From: Serripes groenlandicus
Lineage: Eukaryota > Mollusca > Bivalvia > Cardiida > Cardiidae
DNA length: 64,000 bases
Reading direction: 5' to 3'
NCBI GenBank assembly: GCA_031761405.1
Contig: JASEVX010000001.1
Coordinates: forward strand, 109,163,403 to 109,227,402
Under the pieces are notes generated by a model. That model was not told where the DNA came from. It was given only the letters and a program-made list of their open reading frames with translations, and searched no databases. Shown piece by piece: positions 56,321 to 64,000 of the stretch (positions are counted from its first letter, which is position 1; each line of letters starts with the position of its first letter). The position numbers and the translations under genes are program-made.

Positions 56321-56522
56321 TGTCTCAATCAGTCTGTCCCAGCAGACCTCAATACCATGTCATGGAAAGGTTTAAGAATCACCTACAATGTTACACCAGA
56401 GTACTATGGACAAGAGATCATCAAACTAGTGGGATATGACAGTTCTGGGACATACTCCGATGTAGTCACAGTTAACCTGGTTATCATGAAAGACACATGC
56501 TTAAACGAGGGAGTCTGTGCAA
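56321..56522 (+). CDS. Exon 21: cadherin-like end and first half of EGF 1
   Basis: Acceptor GTATTTTCAG, donor GCAA|GTAAGT; phase 0 in, phase 1 out (residues 1220-1286). It encodes LRITYNVTPEYYGQEIIKLV, GYDSSGTYSDVVTVNLVIMK, then DTCLNEGVCA. The G-x-D-S-S-G ... V-x-V-x-L-x-I strand closes the second cadherin-like unit; C-x-N-x-G-x-C starts an EGF module completed in the next exon. The MITE-like CCCTTTCCCACATGC begins 8 bp after the exon. Confidence 0.9.
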
Positions 56523-56728
56523 GTAAGTCACCCTTTCCCACATGCAAACACATTTCTATGCATCTGCAAGGCAAAGAGCTTTGAAAACATTCTGGTAAAG
56601 GGATAAATATCTCATAATGAGCTTGTCACAATATTCATAAGTATGATTTATGGACAGTTTCCATGTTTTTGTCTAGATGTTTTGTTTCCATAGTTGATGG
56701 TTGCAGATTTATAGGATGTAATAAAAGC

Positions 56729-56924
56729 TTAACCATTTCCCTCATATAGACGCTTTCTGATGCCTCTGCAGCAGACGCCTATTTGAAAACATAGTGACAA
56801 AAGAAGAAATTGCACAAAACGTGCAATTTCTCCTTTTGCCACAATGTTTTCCACTTTTAGTCATAGGTTATCCATTCAATTATGGAGATTTTCTATGTTT
56901 TGACAACATGAGGGAAAGGGTTAA
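56729..56924. mobile_element. TTAA MITE with internal deletion near one end
   Basis: TTAACCATTTCCCTCATATA left end and GAGGGAAAGGGTTAA right end, lacking the GTCGTCTGCTGCAG block before the right terminus. Confidence 0.85.
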
Positions 56925-57416
56925 CCATTTACCTGATACACAAGTAAATTAGACAATTTTGAGCAATTTCTCCTTTTCCCACAGTGTTTCCAAAGTCATC
57001 TAGGGCATCAATCAAATGTCTTCTGTATTAGAGAAAGTCTTATGAGGCTGCTTATTGGTTCATCAGACTTTTGAAGCACTGCAGCAGGACGGTTTAGAAA
57101 ACATCCTTGGAAAATGTGACATTTTATTCTTAATCTCAAAATCAAATATTGAAAAAAAATAATCATTACAGAGGAAGGCCCTATATTGCCAGGTACAAAT
57201 AGGTCATAAGCACTGAAAGTCAACCTTCAAGAGGGGGCAGGATTTGGTGGCAAGACATGATTGGGGGCCGTGGGTTTGAGCCCCACATTTTGCGGACGTT
57301 TTTAATCCAATATTACCTTCCAGGTGGACATATTCTAGTATCAGGGTTGTATCTCCTTTCCTGATAGTTCAAATTACTTGACATACTTATTAAGAAAAAA
57401 TCGTATTAGAAATTAT

Positions 57417-57624
57417 TTAACCCTTTTCCCTCCTTCAGACGCATTCTGAAACTTCTGCACCAGAGATGTTTGAAGACATTGCGACAAAAGGGGGGAATTT
57501 ATCATCATGAGCAATTTCCCCTTTTGCCTCAATATTTTCAAATGTATAATAAAATTAAAGATGGATTATAGAAGTATTTCCTTTATCCTCTCCTGCAAAT
57601 TTGTTGTAAGTAGGCAAGGGTTAA
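57417..57624. mobile_element. TTAA MITE, diverged
   Basis: TTAACCCTTTTCCCTCCTTC left and GTAGGCAAGGGTTAA right, with GGGGGAATTTATCATCATGA centre. Confidence 0.75.
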
Positions 57625-57907
57625 ATGATTCCCACTTACAACAAATCTGCGGCAGTTGAAAATAAATAGGCTACAAATTAAAGAATGATTATTGAACAGA
57701 TTTTTGAAAAATATTGTGATAAAAGGAGAAATTGCTCATCATAAATCATTTCTCCTTCTGCAATGCTTAAAGGTCATCTGAAAGGTTTATTCAAGGGACT
57801 GTTCAAATTGGCAATTTTCTAACTACAATCAGGAACTTAGCAGCTGAATTGAAAATATTTTCCTTATTTCAATCCAGTACAAGAGAAAGTTGATGCAACG
57901 CATCAAT

Positions 57908-58062
57908 GTCGCCGGAAATCCATACTGCAGTTATGCATAACACTAACATTATAGTAGTTGAATAAACAGTTATCAACTGAGGGGCATATTGGAACATCAG
58001 GGGTGGGGTCAAGTGAACATGTATCATAACTTGCATTGTTTTGTCAACGAAGTGAATGATAA
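57908..58062 (+). repeat. Dispersed ~155-bp repeat, copy 2
   Basis: Direct match to 40484-40640. Confidence 0.85.
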
Positions 58063-58804
58063 TTGAAGCCTTTCATTGTTTATGATCAATCCCCATTCCA
58101 AAGTAGGTTGTCAAAAGTGGACACCTTTGCAGTAATCTACTTTTAAAACAATGAGATAAGGGTTAAATCGCTGAAGACATGATTTTTCTCAAAATGATAT
58201 TAGCTTGGCATCCTAATTATGTCATACTTTAACAAATGTTGAAATGTAGTACAATATTTATAAATTAGACCACTTTCGAAATAGTATATCAACTAAACAG
58301 TTAAATCTCATTGAAATTGCTGTATAATTTAAACTTAATTTCGAATATAAACTGAGCCCTTACAACATGTTAATTTATTTTAATTCTTTCCTTCCTTTTT
58401 TATAATGAAAATAACAAACTACTCATGTTTTAAAATTATATTATGATGAGCGCCCTTGTGTCAATGATGCATAACAATATGCAGATCGGAAGCAATATGC
58501 CTTCACGGAATTAAATGACACATTTAAAATTGTCAAGGACAAAATAATTTTGTACGAAAAAAGACCCGATTCGTGACCCACATTCTTCTTCGCAGAGGTG
58601 TTGTTTTTGAAACTCTCTTTATAGGCAGAGAGTGTTCATTCAAAGTCATTTTTCTATTAAAACCAGTTTTATCTTGGTTTGTTCTTTTCTTCATTTATTT
58701 CGAACCAAGTAAACATTTTAAATCACCTATGATTTACTATTTGTAAGTGAGTGTAAAGAGCGGCTCTCTGCAAAGGAGATTGATCTACGCAGTTGGTATT
58801 CGCG
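58063..58804. other. Intron 21, middle part
   Basis: No recognised feature. Confidence 0.5.
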
Positions 58805-59350
58805 AGTCACGCAATCAACAGTTTTAACTTAGAAACAGTTCATATTTTAGATATACACGGATAAACATTCTAAAATGCCTTCTTCACAAATCAAGACATC
58901 TCTTTGAACATGAAAATAACATTTAGTAAGTTAAAATTGCCATTAAAAGGAGAATATTCGACGTCATTTTCATCTCGATATTTACACATTTCAGTCTGCT
59001 GCAAGCAGGTGCGCGTATGTAAACAAATTAGACTGTGCGACGTAAAGTTTGTAGTTATCGCCTTTTGATTACATGTAGTATATAGTGTAAAATAAAGTAT
59101 ACCAGTCTAGCTAATAGGGACTGTTTTGTCTTCGTAAATAAAACAAAAAAACATAAATGCGAGTCAAAATAAAGAAACTGAAAATACCTAAAACATCGGA
59201 ATATTTATTTCATTTTAGATGTGTCATTACTTAGTGTTTTTAAACAAACACAATTGTAATATGTTCAAGACATCTGAATGTGTTTCTTTCTAATAATAAT
59301 CCCCCCTCCCATGTCATTTCCGAAAACCTATTAAAAATGTAAGTCGCGGG
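58805..59350 (+). repeat. Dispersed repeat, copy 2 (longer form)
   Basis: Matches 44300-44755 but keeps about 105 bp (roughly 58998-59107, with GCGCGTATGTAAACAAATTA) that copy 1 lacks. Confidence 0.85.
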
Positions 59351-59839
59351 CTTCTGCCCGGCAACTAATGATATACAGGTGGGTGTTAAGCATGTCTTTT
59401 TTTTTTTTTTTGGAATATGATCATAAAGATTGTAAACTTATCAACAAAGAAATAAGTTTCATAGACATACTGAAATGTTTTTCTTTCTCAATTGGTAAAT
59501 GCTATGTGTTAACCCTTGCTGACATGTAGATCCATTGACACCCTGCAGATGTCGCCTTTTGAAAACATTGTTTGAATGAGCAATTTCCACTTTTTTCCAC
59601 AATGTTTTTAACTCTTTTAAATAGGTAAGCTTTTCCTTATTCTTATTGAGATTTTCCATAATTTTGCGTATATGTTTTCAAAGTCATCTGCTGCACCAAA
59701 AGGTAATATTAATGATTTTTACTTTGAGCAAAAGCAGCTGTTCATTGTTAAGGTGCAAATGAAATAAAAAATATGAATGAAATCCCAAATTAGTGATAAT
59801 ATATTAAACATGTGTATGACAATGATTTATCTCCTACAG
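59351..59839. other. Intron 21, right end
   Basis: 59510-59700 is a decayed MITE (TTAACCCTTGCTGACATG ... CAAAGTCATCTGCTGC); a T run at 59397-59412. A strong CTCCTACAG acceptor follows. Confidence 0.55.
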
Positions 59840-60155
59840 GTTTGGAACCGTCTTCCTATTCTTGTAATGACCTAACAAGATGGGAAACTTTTGACGACTA
59901 CTATACATGTACTTGTACACAAGCTTGGACGGGACCCTACTGTGGATCGGATGTCAATGAATGTATGTTGTATGATCCTTGTTCCGCCGTAGAAACCTGC
60001 ATTAACTCTGCTGGAAGTTATGAATGTGCCTGTGATACCATACTGTGTATAATGAACCTTACAGACTGGTGGCAGTTTGCTCTCATCATGGTCGCATGTG
60101 TTCTGGTCTCTGCAGTGGTCATAGTTGGATCTATTCTTGGATTTAGAAGTCACAT
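59840..60155 (+). CDS. Exon 22: EGF 1 end, calcium-binding EGF 2, transmembrane helix
   Basis: Acceptor TATCTCCTACAG, donor CACAT|GTGAGT; phase 1 in, phase 2 out (residues 1288-1391). YTCTCTQAWTGPYC completes the first EGF (C-x-C-x-x-x-W-x-G-x-x-C). DVNEC (1324-1328) with CINSAGSYECAC is the D-V-N-E-C ... N-x-x-G-S-Y-x-C signature of a calcium-binding EGF. WWQFALIMVACVLVSAVVIV and GSILGF (about 1364-1388) form a single hydrophobic helix, followed by basic RSHM. This places everything upstream outside the cell. Reading through the donor meets TGA immediately, so an unspliced form would end just after the helix. Confidence 0.94.
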
Positions 60156-60687
60156 GTGAGTTTTGCTATTGTTTTTCTTAACCCTTTCCCTCATACGGCA
60201 ATTCTGCAGCAGACGACTTGGAATGTATTTTGTCAAAAAATAGAAAATCTCCATAATTGACTGGATAACCTATAACAAAAAGTGGAAAACATTGTGTCAA
60301 AAGGAGAAATTGCACGTTTTGTGCAATTTCTTCTTTTGTCACTATGTTTTCAAAAAGCCGCCTGCTGCAGAGGCGTCAGAAAGCGTTTATATGAGGGAAA
60401 GGGTTAACATTGTTAATGACATGGTTCTAGCATTTGAGGGATTAAATCTGTTGTAGCAACACTTTTGAATTCATTCAAATGCAATAAAATACCAGCAGGA
60501 TGAAATCATTGTAACATTTAATTGGATTTTAATTGACAGTAAAGAAAAAAACTCACAAAATATTTCAATGATCATAGTATTTGAAATGGGAGTATCAATA
60601 ATGTTTGAGTAATTTTAACACATTTAGAAGGTACACATATTTCCATTTGTTACACAACTTTTTGTCATAAATTCTTTTATTTTTTAG
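60156..60687. other. Intron 22
   Basis: Holds the MITE 60178-60407; the rest is AT-rich with a TTATTTTTTAG acceptor. Confidence 0.55.
60178..60407. mobile_element. TTAA MITE, intact, 22 bp from a donor
   Basis: TTAACCCTTTCCCTCATAC and TATATGAGGGAAAGGGTTAA ends; central GAAATTGCACGTTTTGTGCA hairpin. Confidence 0.9.
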
Positions 60688-60718
60688 GAGACAGAAGACA
60701 ATAAATGAATATCGACGG
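60688..60718 (+). CDS. Exon 23: 31-bp microexon, start of cytoplasmic tail
   Basis: Acceptor TTATTTTTTAG, donor CGG|GTAAGT; phase 2 in, phase 0 out. It completes M1392 and encodes RQKTINEYRR. With FRSHM from exon 22 it gives a strongly basic stop-transfer and juxtamembrane segment, the expected inner side of a type-I protein. Very short, but both splice sites are consensus and the phase fits, so it is likely real. Confidence 0.75.
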
Positions 60719-61829
60719 GTAAGTAACAATACATAAATATTTAACAAATTACAGTAGTACCTGATCTCACTCTCTTATACAAAAAATCAATTGCAGATGA
60801 CTTCTAAAAACATTGTGTCAAAAATATAAATCTTATTTACAAATTTATGATAATTATTGAAACATTTTAGGAAAAAGAAACAATTGCTCTTTCCTAACAA
60901 TATTTTTTTAATTTGTCTGCTGCACTGCAGAGCCCTCCAAATATGTTCTCTGTATCACAGAATTTACATGTAAAATTTAAATGTTTTCCCACATTTAAAA
61001 CAAACCTGCAGCAGAGTGATCACTTTGAAAACACCTTGGCAAAATATGCAAAATGTGTGTAAATTAAAGTGTAATTACTAAATAGATTTGACAAGCAATT
61101 TCTCCTTTTGCCACACTGTTTTCAAAAGTCGTCTTGTTGTAGACGCTGCAGATGCATCAAAATCCATCTGCAGGTGAAAAGGGTTAAGAATTGATTTTGA
61201 ATAACAAAATGATGAAGAATAAAAAGGATTAAGTCAGTCTGACATTTATACAGTGAAATACAGGATTATAGATCTACTGATACTTTCAGAAATGAAGATT
61301 TAGAGTTGTTTCACCTCTTTGTTTGTATTTTTGGCACTAAATTAAATCAAAGCGCGATGGTACAGTAGTGGCGATCGTGTAGAAAATCCTGCAAAGTAAC
61401 AAGCAGTATCTCGGTGTAGGCCTTGCGATTTTCAATATATATAGGCATATACGATAATGCTCGATCTCCAACACAATTTGGGTACACTTTCAGCATTGAT
61501 TGCTAATTGACTCTAGAACGTACAGATGTGTCTAACTTGTACACTGCATGACATTGTGTCCTTAAAACTTTTGTAAACCAGTCTTATCTTTTAGACGCTT
61601 TCATATATTGCAACAACTACAAAATAAAGCGTTTATAATATTGAGATTTAAGAACAATTGATAACCAGTTTCGCGAGCTATTTATAGAACCTTTTGAAAT
61701 TTCCATTTTGACAAGGTGTTTTAAGAGTACTTTGCATGGCAGATAGAATGCGCAATGATATTTATCATCTGCCCAAACATGAAGAAAGATATTATTTACA
61801 TATTTTAACTCTTAGAGTTACATTTGAAT
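60719..61829. other. Intron 23 or 3' region, left part
   Basis: MITE fragments at 60770-60960 and 60985-61190. A strong acceptor at 61281-61289 (GATACTTTCAG) would add one Lys codon and TGA at 61290-61295, with an AATAAA at 61623. This is one candidate terminal exon, supported by nothing beyond the signals. Confidence 0.4.
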
Positions 61830-63374
61830 TTGAGGGTCACACTATTCATGATGGTGAAATGGTCAACATTTGAGCTTGTTAACACTCTACAGACTACATT
61901 TTGCCATATGAGGTCAAAAATTAGGTCACTAGGTCAAATTGAAGGGAAATCTTGTTAACACTCTAGAGGCCACATTTTCAACTTGAGCATGTTGAAACTT
62001 TATCAGAATGTTTGTCTTGATGATATGTAGGTCAAGTTCAACATGGGTCATGTTGGGTCAAAAAGTAGGTCACTAGGTCAAATTGAGGAAAATCTTGTTA
62101 ACACTCCAGAAGCCGCAATTTTTGCTTCAGCAGTTTGAAATTTTGTCAGAATGTTTGTCTTAAAAATATCTAGGTCAAGTTTGAATATGGGTCATATTGG
62201 GTCAGAAACTAGGTCAATAGGCCAAATTGAAGGAACATCTTGTTAACACTGTAGAATCCGCATTTTTTGCTTCAGCAGCTTAAAATATGGGTCATGCCAG
62301 TTCAAAAACTAGGTCACTAGGCCAAATTGAAGGGTAATCTTGTTAACACTGTAGAGGCCACATTTTCAACTTGAGCATGTTGAAACTTTATCAGAATGTT
62401 TTTATTGATGATATGTAGGTCAAGTTCGAACATGGGTTATGATGGGTCAAAAAGTAGGTCAAATTGAAGGAAACTTTGTTAACACCCTAGAGGCCGCAAA
62501 TTTTGCTTCAGAAGTTTGAAATTTTGTCAGAATGTTTGTCTTAAAGATATCTAGGTCAAGTTCAAATATGTGTCATATTGGTTCAGAAACAAGGTCACTA
62601 GGCCAAATTGAGGGAACATCTTGTTAACTCTGTAGAAGCCGCATGTTTTGCTTCAGTGGCTGAAATTTGGTCAGAATGTTGAGCTGAATGATGTCTAGGC
62701 CAAGTTTAAATATGGGTCATGCCGGGTCAAAAACTAGGTCACTAGACTAAATTGAAGGGTAATCTTGTTAACACTATGGATATTGCATTTTTAACTTGAG
62801 CATGATGAAACTTTATCAGAATGTTTGTCCTTAAAATATCTAGGTCAAATTTGAATATGGGTCATATTGGGTCAGAAACTAGGTCACTAGGTTAAATTGA
62901 AGGAAAATCTTGTTAAAACTCTAGAGGCCGCATTTTTTGCTACAGCAGCTTGACATTTAATGATAATGTTTATCTAAATGATATCTAAGCCAAGTTTGAA
63001 TATGGGTCACGTAGGGTCAAAAACTAGCTCACTAGGCCAAATTGAAAGAAAATCTTGTTAACACTTTGGATGCTGCATTGTTTGCTTCAGCAGCTTGAAA
63101 TTTGGTCAGAATGTTTGTCTGAATTATATCTAGGTCAATTTTTTTTACTTTGAGCAAGTTGAAACTTTGTCAGAATGTTGTCTTGATAATATCTAGTCCA
63201 TGTTGGAATATGGGTCATATCAGGTAAACAATACAGATCATGAGGCCAAATGAAGGAAAATCTTGTTAACACTGGAGGTTGCATTCAGAATAATTGTCTT
63301 GATGTGTTTTGCATTGCAGTACATTGTATAATTAAGGTGAGCGATCCAGGGCCATCATGGCCCTCTTGTTTGAA
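61830..63374 (+). mobile_element. Pearl-like element with ~143-bp tandem core, 5'-decayed
   Basis: About ten diverged units with AAAAACTAGGTCACTAGGCC, AAATTGAAGG, ATCTTGTTAACACT and TCAGAATGTTTGTCTTGATG. It ends AGGTGAGCGATCCAGGGCC then CATCATGGCCCTCTTGTTT, the same 3' end as the AGCTCACCTG family but with a different core. This indicates exchange of cores between element families. Confidence 0.82.
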
Positions 63375-63713
63375 TTGGCTTCAAAGTTGGCTCAAATTTT
63401 GGTTTCAACTTTTTTATTTTGGCTCTTATATAAATAGCCAGGGGAGGCCCTGCTCTATGTATATATTATCTCGATAAATCTCAAATCTGAGTATCAATCC
63501 GGTACCAAAGTACTACTGACATGATTATTATTAATCGTGTCTCTGCGTCACTGATGGAACTATATATTTGGTGGTTTAACGGATGTAGATTAATTGGTTT
63601 GCAGTATTGCATAACAAGTCAACACAATCGCCACAAAAAAAGCGAAATTAGTTGCTTAACACAAAAATGTTCATGAAATTTATAGATTTTAAGATGAATA
63701 ACCAGTAATTTGT
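63375..63713. other. Non-coding DNA, no recognised feature
   Basis: Short stretch between the pearl-like element and the last MITE. Confidence 0.5.
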
Positions 63714-63914
63714 TTAACCCTTTCCCTCATATGACATTTCTGCTGCAGACGACTTTGACCATATTTTGTCAAAAAATGGAAAATCTCTAAAATTGAATTG
63801 ATAAAAGAGGAAAACATTGTGTCTGAAGGAGAAATTGCTCGTTTTGAGCAATTTCTTCTTTTGTCACTATGTTTTCAAAAAGCCGTCTGCTGCAGAGGCG
63901 TCAGAAATCGTTAA
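63714..63914. mobile_element. TTAA MITE
   Basis: TTAACCCTTTCCCTCATATG left end; the right end is shortened (GCGTCAGAAATCGTTAA). Central GAAATTGCTCGTTTTGAGCA hairpin. Confidence 0.82.
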
Positions 63915-63935
63915 TTGGATTTTATAGTATTTCAG

Positions 63936-63980
63936 TTATATGAAGGTGACAGTACATTCTGCCATGTTTCTGCATATTGA
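63936..63980 (+). CDS. Candidate terminal exon (cytoplasmic tail end)
   Basis: Acceptor TATAGTATTTCAG at 63935 followed, in phase 0 as required after exon 23, by LYEGDSTFCHVSAY and TGA (63978-63980). It starts 21 bp after a MITE end, like several confirmed exons here. The stretch is short and could be accidental; 61290 is the competing candidate and further exons may lie to the right. Confidence 0.3.
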   Translation, partial: LYEGDSTFCHVSAY

Positions 63981-64000
63981 AACAGGAATGCCTAACCCAA

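Larger units (their letters stand above)
56523..57907. other. Intron 21, left part
   Basis: 56531-56690 MITE fragment; intact MITEs 56729-56924 and 57417-57624; fragments at 56930-57010 and 57640-57790. Nothing else recognised. Confidence 0.6.
4052..60718 (+). other. Locus of a large multidomain membrane-protein gene (23 visible exons, 5' partial)
   Basis: All exons are on the + strand, each bounded by AG and GT. Their phases chain without a break: 1-0, 0-0, 0-1, 1-0, 0-0, 0-1, 1-0, 0-0, 0-1, 1-0, 0-1, 1-1, 1-1, 1-2, 2-1, 1-0, 0-1, 1-2, 2-0, 0-0, 0-1, 1-2, 2-0. The coding total is 4208 bp or 1402 complete codons, numbered here from the first complete codon at 4054. Domain order: FN3-like (1-159), GH16/concanavalin-like (~160-430), Cys-rich linker (~490-525), FN3-like (540-670), uncharacterised ectodomain with RRKR at 851-854, cadherin-like (~1033-1280), EGF and calcium-binding EGF (~1282-1356), transmembrane helix (~1364-1388), basic tail. 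Introns hold nearly all the transposons described here. The signal peptide must lie upstream of the window. Confidence 0.85.

Overview
Organism and character. This is eukaryotic, AT-rich, intron- and transposon-dense animal DNA. The repeat families point to a bivalve mollusc (my inference from family resemblance, not a database match): pearl/Helentron-like elements with cores of ~140-165 bp tandem units, a tRNA-derived SINE, very many short TTAA-flanked MITEs and a CR1/L2-like LINE. No tRNA, rRNA, operon or CRISPR locus is present. || The gene. One gene on the + strand runs through almost the whole window. I assembled 23 exons (4052-60718) from GT-AG splice sites. All 22 exon junctions keep the reading frame, giving 1402 complete codons. 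The 5' end lies left of the window; the stop codon is not certain, but two candidate terminal exons are noted (61290, 63936). The product is a large type-I membrane protein. In order it has FN3-like TPP/W modules, a concanavalin/GH16-like domain keeping an ExDxxE motif, a Cys-rich linker, a second FN3-like module, a long ectodomain with an RRKR furin-type site, cadherin-like repeats, two EGF modules (the second calcium-binding type), one transmembrane helix and a short basic tail. I do not recognise a named orthologue. || Introns, left to right. 0-4 kb: SINE, one arm of an inverted duplication, two Helentron-like elements. 4-12 kb: pearl-like elements and a 1.65 kb transposon full of TTCTAGAAC palindromes that split a MITE. 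13.8-15 kb: decayed tyrosine-recombinase retroelement with an SGNH-like tail. 19.6-21.8 kb: 72-bp tandem arrays that grew out of the 3' end of an exon together with its splice donor. 25-36.6 kb: MITEs, pearl-like and Helentron-like elements. 37-41.5 kb: further repeats and a promoter-like CACGTG/AAGATGGC patch. 41.6-44.1 kb: 5'-truncated LINE with a 737-codon open frame. 44.8-46.1 kb: second arm of the inverted duplication. 48.9-50.6 kb: 157-bp array carrying a nuclear-receptor DR0 motif in each unit. 52.2-52.8 kb: MITE converted into a 165-bp satellite. 61.8-63.4 kb: another pearl-like array. || Main novelties. Four copies of the TATACCCCC...TTCTAGT element can be bounded to the base because an empty site is visible for each inside this window; all four lie between two T residues. 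Many MITE ends sit within a few to ~45 bp of splice sites. An exon/donor junction has been amplified into a higher-order satellite. The multidomain GH16-FN3-cadherin-EGF membrane protein may itself be an undescribed receptor or enzyme architecture.
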